The notes under the pieces: model-generated
Told to the model about the DNA's origin: nothing
Seen by the model: only the letters and a program-made list of their open reading frames with translations
Database searches by the model: none
From: CAZPAH01 sp964584495
GTDB taxonomy: Bacteria > Krumholzibacteriota > Krumholzibacteriia > Krumholzibacteriales > Krumholzibacteriaceae
NCBI GenBank assembly: GCA_964584495.1
Contig: CAZPAH010000077.1
Location: 1 to 14,325 of the forward strand
Direction of reading: 5' to 3'
DNA length: 14,325 nucleotides
Program-made: the position numbers and the translations under genes
Part shown: positions 1-10,500 of the stretch, piece after piece
How positions within the stretch are numbered: position 1 is the stretch's first letter
Layout: every line of letters begins with the position of its first letter

Positions 1-55
1 CCGCGAGGGCGGCAGGACCGTCGGGGCCGGGGTCGTGACCGAGATAATAGAGTAA
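1..55 (+). CDS. tuf: Elongation factor Tu, 3' end (partial)
   Basis: Only the last 17 codons are in the window, read from base 2, ending in TAA at 53-55. The peptide REGGRTVGAGVVTEIIE is the hallmark C-terminus of bacterial EF-Tu (domain 3, beta-barrel end). EF-Tu is the GTPase that delivers aminoacyl-tRNA to the ribosomal A site in the cytoplasm. Its position just before rpmG-secE-nusG is a common bacterial arrangement. Many genomes also carry a second tuf after fusA, which would lie outside this window. The GTP-binding domain cannot be examined here. Identity rests on the short tail plus context, and both agree well. Confidence 0.93.
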   Translation, partial: REGGRTVGAGVVTEIIE

Positions 56-82
56 CGGACGAACGGTGAGGATTGGTCGACG

Positions 83-232
83 ATGAGAGATATGGTGATA
101 CTTGCCTGTACCGAGTGTAAGCAGAGAAACTACACGACGCAGAAGAACAAGCGTCTTCACCCCGACAGGCTGGAGCATAAGAAATACTGCCGTTTCTGCG
201 GAAAGCATACGACGCACAAGGAATCGCGCTAG
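83..232 (+). CDS. rpmG: 50S ribosomal protein L33 (zinc-ribbon form)
   Basis: This 49-residue protein begins MRDMVILACTECKQRNY, the typical L33 start. It is a small large-subunit protein located near the ribosomal E site. Two CxxC pairs (C9/C12 and C36/C39) form a zinc ribbon, so this is the zinc-dependent (C+) form rather than the cysteine-free paralogue that many bacteria use under zinc limitation. The length is normal for the family. The ATG at 83 is preferred because of a purine-rich GGTGAGG about 11 bases upstream and because it matches the conserved N-terminus. A second in-frame ATG three codons later (92) would cut into that conserved start. The gene lies 27 bases after tuf and is probably co-transcribed with it. 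Confidence 0.95.
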   Translation: MRDMVILACTECKQRNYTTQKNKRLHPDRLEHKKYCRFCGKHTTHKESR

Positions 233-290
233 GAGCCTGGGCGGCCGGCGGATCGCACGATTCGGGGCAGGATGGTCGAATTGATATCGG

Positions 291-310
291 GCCGGCAGGA
301 ATAAGCCGGC
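291..310 (+). other. Short hairpin between rpmG and secE
   Basis: GCCGGC (291-296) and GCCGGC (305-310) can pair across the 8-base loop AGGAATAA. No T-tract follows, so it is not a convincing intrinsic terminator. A second small pairing, CCGG-AGA-CCGG (330-340), contains the GGAG that serves as the secE ribosome binding site. The rest of the 109-base gap holds nothing recognisable, and no tRNA-Trp is present although one often sits in this gap in other bacteria. The functional meaning is unknown. Confidence 0.3.
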
Positions 311-341
311 AGTCGAAAAGTATATTTAACCGGAGACCGGC

Positions 342-530
342 ATGATCGAAAAAATCAGGAAGTTTTTCGGCGAGATCAGGGGCGAGATGAGAAAGGTCAC
401 CTGGCCGACGCGCGACGAGCTGAAGGAATCGACAAAGCTTGTCATAATCGCGACGTTCGTTGTGACGCTGTTCGTCGGTGCGATCGATCAGATCCTGACG
501 CTTATCATACGAAGACTCCTGGGTTGGTGA
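342..530 (+). CDS. secE: Preprotein translocase subunit SecE
   Basis: This 62-residue protein is the single-span SecE type found in most bacteria outside the Enterobacteriaceae. SecE clamps the two halves of SecY and is essential for protein export across the inner membrane. An amphipathic N-terminal helix (about residues 1-30) contains the conserved VTWPTRDEL block (19-27). A single hydrophobic membrane span follows (about 33-56), then a short basic tail. The start ATG at 342 has GGAG at 332-335, six bases upstream. It is followed directly by nusG, the usual pairing. Length and motif leave little doubt. Confidence 0.95.
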   Translation: MIEKIRKFFGEIRGEMRKVTWPTRDELKESTKLVIIATFVVTLFVGAIDQILTLIIRRLLGW

Positions 531-547
531 ACTCCGCCCGGGGGGGC

Positions 548-553
548 AGGGAA
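548..553 (+). promoter_or_regulatory. nusG ribosome binding site (decides the start)
   Basis: AGGGAA lies six bases before the ATG at 560. The upstream in-frame TTG at 524 overlaps the end of secE and has no purine-rich site in front of it. The ATG at 560 is therefore the better-supported start of nusG. Confidence 0.55.
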
Positions 554-559
554 CTTGAG

Positions 560-1354
560 ATGAACGAAGACGTTTCAAAAGAGACGGGCTCGGAAGAGGA
601 GCCCGAAATGGACTCAAACGGCGAAACCGCGTCACAGGAGACCGCTTCCATCTCCGATGAGGTAGAAACGCCGGTTGAAGAAGACGGGAACGACGAGGCG
701 GAGGCCGAAGAGGCGGAAGCCCAAGAAGACCCGTCTATAGAAGAGCCTGCAAGGCAGCCTGCCGACGATGACGAGCAGGAGAAGTCGGAGGAACCCCGGG
801 CTATTGTGGAAAGTCCGGAGACTAGTGGCAGGATGCGCTGGTATGTCCTCCATACCTACTCCGGCAGGGAGGCCAAGGTGCGGGACACGGTCGAACGCCT
901 GATAAAGGCGTCCGGCATGGAAGACAGGTTCGGGAAGGTCCTTGTGGCCACGGAAGAAGTGGCGGAGATGAAAAAGGGCAAGAAGAAGGTTTCCAAGAGG
1001 AAGCTTTTCCCGAGCTATATCCTCATAGAGATGGAGATGTCGAACGAGACCTGGAGCCTTATCGAGAACGTCCCCGGCGTTACGCATTTCGTAGGCGGGG
1101 GCAAAAAGCCTTTTCCAATTCCCAGGAAGGAAGTCGACAGGATACTCGGAAGGATGGAGAAGAAGGAGGGGATCATTCCCGAGGTGCCCTTCACGATCGG
1201 CGAGCACGTAAACGTGATCGACGGACCCTTCTCCGAATTCACGGGGATTGTCGATGAAATCAATCCGGAAAGGGGAAAGCTCAAGGTTCTCGTGAGCATC
1301 TTCGGCCGGGAAACACCGGTGGAGCTTGATTTTCTTCAGGTAAAACCTATCTAG
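560..1354 (+). CDS. nusG: Transcription elongation/antitermination factor NusG with acidic N-terminal extension
   Basis: This 264-residue protein (from the ATG at 560) contains a complete NusG core. The NGN domain starts at residue 92 (MRWYVLHTYSGRE) and includes the FPSYILIEM block that contacts RNA polymerase. The C-terminal KOW domain (about 212-264) includes VNVIDGPFSEFTGIV. NusG binds the RNA polymerase clamp, suppresses pausing and can link polymerase to Rho or ribosomal protein S10. Residues 1-91 are an extra tail rich in Glu, Asp, Ala and Ser with no recognisable fold; E. coli NusG (about 180 residues) lacks it. Acidic N-terminal tails are known on actinobacterial NusG, but the rest of this window does not look actinobacterial. 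An in-frame ATG at 833 would yield a 173-residue canonical NusG, so two forms are conceivable. An in-frame TTG at 524 would add 12 residues but lacks a ribosome binding site. The gene is 29 bases after secE. Confidence 0.95.
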   Translation: MNEDVSKETGSEEEPEMDSNGETASQETASISDEVETPVEEDGNDEAEAEEAEAQEDPSIEEPARQPADDDEQEKSEEPRAIVESPETSGRMRWYVLHTYSGREAKVRDTVERLIKASGMEDRFGKVLVATEEVAEMKKGKKKVSKRKLFPSYILIEMEMSNETWSLIENVPGVTHFVGGGKKPFPIPRKEVDRILGRMEKKEGIIPEVPFTIGEHVNVIDGPFSEFTGIVDEINPERGKLKVLVSIFGRETPVELDFLQVKPI

Positions 1355-1361
1355 CGGTGGT

Positions 1362-1389
1362 TTCCCGGTATCGGGAGATCTCTCAGATC
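1362..1389 (+). promoter_or_regulatory. Candidate leader structure upstream of rplK
   Basis: In the 52-base nusG-rplK gap, TCCCG (1363-1367) and CGGGA (1372-1376) pair around a GTAT loop, extendable by a T-G wobble at 1362/1377. Next to it, GATCT (1377-1381) can pair with AGATC (1385-1389) over a 3-base loop, competing for base 1377. The rplK ribosome binding site AAGGAG (1390-1395) follows immediately. In E. coli, ribosomal protein L1 represses this operon by binding the mRNA just upstream of rplK, so this is the expected place for an L1 site. I cannot match the L1-binding loop bases with certainty, so the role is an inference from position. Confidence 0.3.
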
Positions 1390-1406
1390 AAGGAGCGACA
1401 GTCCTA

Positions 1407-1844
1407 ATGGCTAAAAAATCTAAAAAAAAGATCATGAAGATCGTTAAGCTGCAGATCCCGGGAGGGCAGGCCACCCCCGCCCCACCGGTGGGACCGGCGC
1501 TTGGTCAGCTCCAGGTGAGCTCGGTGGATTTCTGCAAGCAGTTCAATGCCGCGACGCAGAACATGACGGGTACAATCGTCCCCGTCGAGATCACCGTGTT
1601 CGCGGATAAAAGCTTCACGTTCGTCACGAAGTCTCCTCCCGCCTCCGAGCTTCTCAGGAAGACGGCGGGTATCGCTAAAGGTTCAGGCGAACCGAACAAG
1701 GACAAGGTGGCCAAGGTCACAAAGTCCCAGATCGAGGAGATCGCCAGAACCAAAATGAAAGACCTGAACGCGTTCGACCTCGAAGGAGCCGTGAAGATGG
1801 TTGAGGGGACGGCGCGGAGCATGGGTATCATTGTTGAGAATTAA
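1407..1844 (+). CDS. rplK: 50S ribosomal protein L11
   Basis: At 145 residues this has the normal L11 length. L11 binds 23S rRNA at the GTPase-associated centre beside the L10/L12 stalk and is needed for RelA-dependent stringent signalling. The N-terminal domain contains the proline-rich IPGGQATPAPPVGPALGQ (17-34), the region linked to thiostrepton sensitivity. The C-terminal rRNA-binding domain (about 78-145) contains the GSGEPNKDKVAKVT loop (92-105) and the conserved MKDLNA segment. The N-terminus has a few extra lysines (MAKKSKKK). The ATG at 1407 has AAGGAG 11 bases upstream. The gene heads the stalk-protein cluster rplKAJL. Confidence 0.97.
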   Translation: MAKKSKKKIMKIVKLQIPGGQATPAPPVGPALGQLQVSSVDFCKQFNAATQNMTGTIVPVEITVFADKSFTFVTKSPPASELLRKTAGIAKGSGEPNKDKVAKVTKSQIEEIARTKMKDLNAFDLEGAVKMVEGTARSMGIIVEN

Positions 1845-1880
1845 AACGAGGACTAGTTATCCGAAGAAAGCGGTGAGGAG

Positions 1881-2582
1881 ATGAAGCGCGGCAAGAAGTA
1901 TATCGACAGCCAGGCCAGAATCGACCGCACCAGGGAATATCCCCTGGCGGATGCGATCGAGGTCGTCAAGAACCTGCCCGCGGCCAAATTCGACGAAACC
2001 GTCGAGTTGTCGGCGAAGCTCGGGGTGAATCCGAAGCATGCCGACCAGCAGGTTCGTGGAACGGTGCTTCTTCCTCACGGTACCGGCAAGGACGTAAGGG
2101 TCCTTGTCCTTACCAGGGGGGAAAAGGAGCAGGAGGCCAGGGACGCCGGCGCCGATCACGTCGGTTCGGCCGAGTATGTCGAAAAGATCAAGGGCGGCTG
2201 GTTTGAGTTCGACGTGGCCATCGCCACGCCGGACATGATGAGTGAAGTCGGAAAACTGGGACGCATTCTCGGTCCCCGCGGCCTAATGCCCAATCCGAAG
2301 ACCGGCACGGTTACCTTCGAGGTCGCCAAGGCGGTAAAGGATGCGAAAGCGGGAAAAATCGAGTACAGGGTCGACAAGGGTTCCAATATTCACGTGCCGG
2401 TAGGCAAGATATCGTTCGACAAGCAGAAGCTGCTCGAGAATATCAAAGCGATAATGCTGGAACTTGTGCGCGCCAAACCGGCGTCCGCCAAGGGAAAGTA
2501 TGTGATCAGCGTCTATGTCTCGTCGACGATGGGACCGTCGGTGAAGATTGATTCACAAATGTTACTCGGCGAGCTGCGGTAG
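1881..2582 (+). CDS. rplA: 50S ribosomal protein L1
   Basis: This 233-residue protein is of normal bacterial L1 length. L1 forms the mobile L1 stalk that moves deacylated tRNA out of the E site. In many bacteria it also represses its own operon by binding the mRNA. Domain I is built from the N- and C-terminal parts, with KFDETVELS (36-44) as a conserved rRNA-contacting strand. The signature LGPRGLMPNPKTGTV (130-144) marks the domain II boundary, and the C-terminal KIEYRVDKGSNIHVPVG block is also typical. The start ATG at 1881 is directly preceded by GGTGAGGAG. It begins 36 bases after rplK, consistent with the classical L11-L1 pair. Confidence 0.97.
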   Translation: MKRGKKYIDSQARIDRTREYPLADAIEVVKNLPAAKFDETVELSAKLGVNPKHADQQVRGTVLLPHGTGKDVRVLVLTRGEKEQEARDAGADHVGSAEYVEKIKGGWFEFDVAIATPDMMSEVGKLGRILGPRGLMPNPKTGTVTFEVAKAVKDAKAGKIEYRVDKGSNIHVPVGKISFDKQKLLENIKAIMLELVRAKPASAKGKYVISVYVSSTMGPSVKIDSQMLLGELR

Positions 2583-2584
2583 GA

Positions 2585-2591
2585 AAGGAGG
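2585..2591 (+). promoter_or_regulatory. rplJ ribosome binding site (decides the start)
   Basis: AAGGAGG lies seven bases before the ATG at 2599. The open frame extends further upstream into rplA, but the site and the conserved L10 N-terminus both fix the start at 2599. Confidence 0.65.
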
Positions 2592-2598
2592 CCGGAAA

Positions 2599-3120
2599 AT
2601 GGTGCAGCATGCGAAAGAGGGTACCGTCAACGAGCTGAAAGAACTGATTCAGGATGCGAAATGCGTTATCCTCAACGATTTCACAGGCTTGAATGTGGCA
2701 GACATTTCCGAGCTCCGCCGCGAGTGCCGTGAAAACGATATCATTTTCAGGGTGGTCAAGAACACCCTGGCGAAAAGGAGTTTCAGCGCGCTTGGGATAG
2801 AGGGGATGGACCCTTTGCTGGAAGGGCCGACCGCCATTGCCGTCAGCAAGGTCGATGAAGTGTCGCCCGCCCAGGTGCTCAAGAAGTTCGCGAACGATTA
2901 TGAGCTTCCCCGTTTCAAGGGAGGCTATGTGGCCGGCCGGATTATAGATGAGATGGAAACGATCAGGCTGGCAGGGCTTCCTGGAAGAGATATTCTTCTC
3001 TCGCAGGTAGTTGGAACCTTACAGGCTCCCGTGCGAGGACTCGTCAGTGTCCTCGGAGCTTCCCTCAGGGACCTGATGGGGGTTCTCAACGCCATATCCG
3101 AGAAAAAGGGAGCTGCTTGA
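2599..3120 (+). CDS. rplJ: 50S ribosomal protein L10
   Basis: This 173-residue protein anchors the L7/L12 dimers to 23S rRNA at the base of the stalk. The N-terminal domain contains the conserved rRNA-binding segment FRVVKNTLAKR (50-60) and the GPTAIAVS strand (77-84). The C-terminal helix (about 133-173, including APVRGLVSVLGASLRDLMGV) is where L7/L12 dimers dock. Its length resembles L10 proteins that carry three dimers rather than the two of E. coli, but that is a reading by eye. The gene starts 16 bases after rplA, too close to leave room for the usual L10 autoregulatory leader. Confidence 0.97.
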   Translation: MVQHAKEGTVNELKELIQDAKCVILNDFTGLNVADISELRRECRENDIIFRVVKNTLAKRSFSALGIEGMDPLLEGPTAIAVSKVDEVSPAQVLKKFANDYELPRFKGGYVAGRIIDEMETIRLAGLPGRDILLSQVVGTLQAPVRGLVSVLGASLRDLMGVLNAISEKKGAA

Positions 3121-3127
3121 AAGAGGG

Positions 3128-3144
3128 GGGTTCCGCAGGAGCCC
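3128..3144 (+). promoter_or_regulatory. Hairpin in the rplJ-rplL gap
   Basis: GGGTTCC (3128-3134) pairs with GGAGCCC (3138-3144), including one U-G pair, over a 3-base loop; the stem begins eight bases after the rplJ stop. No T-tract follows. L7/L12 must be made in several-fold excess over L10, so a stem here could protect or process the rplL part of the message. That role is inferred from position only. Confidence 0.35.
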
Positions 3145-3192
3145 GGCCGTATCGTTGTGCCTTGTTGAATGTGATGAAAGAGAGGAATCGAG

Positions 3193-3717
3193 ATGCCCGC
3201 GAAGAAGGAAGATGCCAAGAAGAAAGAAAAAGCCGCAGAGCCTAAAGAAGAGGAGACAAAAGAGGTGAAGGCGGAAGAGAAGAAGACGGAAGAGAAAAAG
3301 GCCGAGAAGGCCGAGGCCAAAGAAGCGAAGAAAGGTTCCGCCAACGTGGAGAAGATAGCCGAGATGGTGGAGAAGATGACCGTCCTCGAGCTTTCGGAGC
3401 TTGTAAAGGTCCTGGAGGATCGTTTCGGCGTGACGGCCGCGGCGCCGATCGCAATGATGGCCGGCGCAATGCCCGCAGGCGCAGGAGCGGCCGAGGCGGA
3501 GGAGCAGACCGAGTTCGACGTTATCCTCAAGGATTTCGGAAGCCAGAAGATACAGGTGATCAAGGTCGTGCGTGCGCTGACCGGCCTAGGTCTCATTGAG
3601 GCCAAGAAGATGGTCGAAGAAGTTCCCTCGACCCTGAAGGAAGGCGTATCGAAGGAAGAGGCCGAAGAGGTCAAGAAGCAGGTTGAGGAAGTCGGGGCAA
3701 CCGTAGAAATCAAGTAA
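3193..3717 (+). CDS. rplL: 50S ribosomal protein L7/L12 with long charged N-terminal extension
   Basis: L7/L12 is the multi-copy flexible stalk protein that recruits and activates EF-Tu, EF-G, IF2 and release factors. The canonical protein is present: the N-terminal dimerisation domain (about 51-82, with EMVEKMTVLELSELV), an Ala/Gly/Pro hinge (about 83-105), and the C-terminal factor-binding domain (about 106-174) with KIQVIKVVRALTGLGLIEAK (119-138). The whole protein is 174 residues, whereas the family is normally about 120-130. The excess is a 49-residue N-terminal tail made almost entirely of Lys, Glu and Ala, with no hydrophobic core. The ATG at 3193 has AGGAA (3184-3187 region) just upstream and the frame is open throughout, so translation of the tail is plausible. 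An in-frame GTG at 3346 would give a 123-residue canonical protein, but no strong ribosome binding site precedes it. Confidence 0.96.
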   Translation: MPAKKEDAKKKEKAAEPKEEETKEVKAEEKKTEEKKAEKAEAKEAKKGSANVEKIAEMVEKMTVLELSELVKVLEDRFGVTAAAPIAMMAGAMPAGAGAAEAEEQTEFDVILKDFGSQKIQVIKVVRALTGLGLIEAKKMVEEVPSTLKEGVSKEEAEEVKKQVEEVGATVEIK

Positions 3718-3738
3718 TTCTTTTTTCTCTATTTCGGA

Positions 3739-3752
3739 CGGCTCTTGAGCCG
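3739..3752 (+). promoter_or_regulatory. Small hairpin in the rplL-rpoB gap
   Basis: CGGCT (3739-3743) and AGCCG (3748-3752) pair around CTTG, five bases before the rpoB ribosome binding site. A T-rich run (3718-3734) precedes rather than follows it, so it is not an intrinsic terminator for this strand. In E. coli this gap holds an attenuator and an RNase III processing site; whether this smaller stem does a similar job is unknown. Confidence 0.3.
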
Positions 3753-3775
3753 GAACAAGGGAGGGGTCGTTTCCT

Positions 3776-7561
<3,786 letters not shown>

Positions 7562-7568
7562 GAGAGCT

Positions 7569-7573
7569 GGAGG
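7569..7573 (+). promoter_or_regulatory. rpoC ribosome binding site (decides the TTG start)
   Basis: GGAGG sits six bases before the TTG at 7580. The next in-frame ATG (7595) is 21 bases away, too far for normal initiation from this site, so the TTG is the likely start of rpoC. Confidence 0.6.
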
Positions 7574-7579
7574 TTTTAG

Positions 7580-10500
7580 TTGTTTAACAATTTTATGGAC
7601 AAGGACCGCAAGAAGCCGACCGACATACAGGCTATGCGGATTCAACTCGCCTCTCCGGAAGTTATTCGTTCCTGGAGCTACGGCGAGGTAGCCAAACCGG
7701 AAACAATAAACTACCGCTCTTTCAAACCCGAAAAAGAGGGGCTTTTCTGCGAGAGGATATTCGGACCGGTAAAGGACTGGGAGTGCGCCTGTGGGAAATA
7801 CAAGAGGATAAGGTACCGCGGTGTGATCTGCGACAGGTGCGGCGTCGAGGTGACCCACTCGCGCGTCCGCAGGGAGCGATTGGGACATATCGAGCTGGCG
7901 GTCCCGGTCGCCCACATCTGGTTCCTCAAGGGGGTGCCGAGCCGGACGGGATACATTCTCGACATGTCGGTAAGGAACCTGGAGAGGGTTCTCTACTACG
8001 AGTCGCACATCGTGATCGATCCGGGCAACACGGAGCTGAAGCACAAGGAGCTGATCGACGACGAGACGTACAACGATCTTCTCGATCAGGGATTCGAGTT
8101 CGACGCGAGAATGGGCGGGGAAGCGATTCGCGAGATCCTCTCCCAGATCAACATAGAGGAAGAGTCGATCAACCTCAGGGCTCAGGCGCAGGTCGAGACA
8201 TCGGTTCAGCGGAAGAAAGACGTTCTGAAAAGATTGAGGGTCGTGGAGGCTTTCAGGCAGAGCCAGAACAAGCCGGAATGGATGATCCTAGAGGTAATCC
8301 CGGTTCTGCCTCCGGACCTGAGGCCGCTCGTTCCCCTGGAGGGTGGAAGGTTCGCTACTTCCGACCTGAACGATCTCTACAGGCGGGTCATCAACAGGAA
8401 CAACAGGCTTAAGAAGCTCATAGAGATACGCGCTCCGGAGGTGATTCTCCGCAACGAGAAGAGGATGCTCCAGGAAGCGGTGGATGCGCTGTTCGACAAC
8501 AGCAGGCGCTCGCGCGCCGTGAGGGGCCAGGGCAACAGGCCGCTCAAGAGCCTGAGCGATATGCTTAAGGGAAAGCAGGGAAGGTTCCGCCAGAACCTCC
8601 TCGGCAAGCGCGTCGACTACTCGGGGCGCTCCGTCATCGTCGTCGGCCCGGAATTGGAGATCGACCAGTGCGGGCTTCCCAAATCGATGGCCCTCGAACT
8701 GTTCAAGCCTTTCATCATAAGGAAGCTTGAGGAAAAGGGCTACGTACAGACGGTAAAATCGGCGAAGAAGCTTGTCGAGAGGGAGCGTCCGGAAGTATGG
8801 GATATTCTCGAGGAGATCATCAACGACCATCCCGTGTTCCTCAATCGTGCGCCAACGCTTCACAGGCTGGGCATACAGGCTTTCCAGCCCCTGCTGATCG
8901 AGGGAAAGGCGATCCAGATACATCCGCTGGTCTGCGCCGCGTTCAACGCGGACTTCGACGGCGACCAGATGGCCGTTCACGTGCCCCTTTCGTACGAGGC
9001 CCAGCTGGAGGCGCGCACGCTCATGCTTTCGGCCAATAACATCCTCTCGCCGGCCAGCGGGGCGCCGCTGACATCCCCCTCGCAGGACATGGTCCTTGGG
9101 CTTTACTATCTCTCGATGATCAGGAAGGGCGCCAAGGGAGAGGGGAAGGCTTTTTACAGCGCCGAGGAGGCTTTGAGCGCCCAGGAAGCGGGGGGAGTGG
9201 ATCTCCACGCGAGGATAAAGGTCAGGATGGGGGAGGAGCTTGTCGTAACGACACCGGGACGCCTGATATTCAACGCGCTGGTCCCCGAAGAGATGGATTA
9301 CGTCAATGACCTTCTCGACAGAAAAACTATAGGCCGGCTCGTGGCCACCTGCTATAAGATGCTCGGCAATTCGGCGACGGTCAGTTTCCTGGAACGCCTG
9401 AAGAAAACCGGGTTCTGGTACGCCACGAAAGCGGGCGTGACCATAGGGATAGACGATATCGTCGTTCCGGAGGAGAAGCCCAGGCTTATTGATTTGGCGA
9501 CGAAAGAGGTCAATAAGATACAGAAGCAGTACAACAACGGCGTGATCACCGACGGAGAGCGATACAATAAGATTATAGACACGTGGACTCATACCGCCAA
9601 CGATGTCGCCGACGCGATGGGAGAGTCACTCAGCCTGGATCGCGACGGGTTCAACCCGATATACATGATGGCGAATTCCGGCTCAAGAGGCAGCAGGGAC
9701 CAGATTCGCCAGCTTGCCGGGATGAGGGGTCTCATGGCGAAACCCCAGAAGAGGATCACCGGAGGCATCGGCGAGATCATCGAGATGCCGATCACGGCGA
9801 ACTTCAAGGAAGGGCTGACCGTGCTACAGTACTTCATCTCGACGCACGGCGCCAGGAAGGGTCTCGCCGACACGGCCCTCAAGACGGCGGATGCGGGATA
9901 CCTTACCAGAAGGCTTGTGGATGTCGCGCAGGACGTGATCGTTACCGAGAGGGATTGCGGAACGATCATGGGTGTTGACAGTTCGGCCCTGAAGGAGGGA
10001 GAGGAGGTCATCGAGGCCCTCAGCGACCGTATCCTGGGCCGCGTGACGGTCGATGACGTGATCGATCCCCACACCGGGGAGACGATAGTCAAGGCCAACT
10101 CCCTTATCGACGAGGATATCGCGACCGACATAGAGGATCGTGGAGTGGAGAAGGTCAAGATCCGCTCGGTGCTCACATGCGAGTCCAAGCGAGGGGTCTG
10201 CGCCCTCTGTTACGGGCGTAACCTGGCCACGGGAGGCCTCGTCGACCTGGGCGAGGCGGTCGGAGTGGTCGCGGCGCAGTCGATCGGAGAGCCGGGCACG
10301 CAGCTGACGCTTCGCACCTTCCACGTGGGAGGAACGGCGAGCAGGATCGCCGAGCACACACAGAAAACAACGAACCATCCGGGTGTCGTCGAATTCAGCA
10401 AGCTCAAGACGGTGATCAACCGTGCGGGGGAAGAGGTTGCGGTAAGCCGCAAGGGGGAGGCGCTGATACGCGACGAGCGGGACGAGCACGTGAGGGCGCG

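Noticed and set aside
102..284. 60-codon plus-strand frame over rpmG
   Set aside because: It is out of frame with the clear L33 gene (83-232), and its Arg/Ser-rich product resembles no family.
281..326. TTGATA (281-286) and TATATT (321-326) as a secE promoter
   Set aside because: Each resembles a consensus hexamer, but they are 34 bases apart, far from the usual 16-18.
2925..3713. 262-codon Ser/Phe-rich minus-strand frame opposite rplJ-rplL
   Set aside because: Its low-complexity composition is simply the reverse complement of the Lys/Glu/Ala-rich L7/L12 tail and core.
8288..9592. 434-codon minus-strand frame opposite rpoC
   Set aside because: Same reasoning: it mirrors conserved beta' sequence, and no ribosome binding site or family is recognised.
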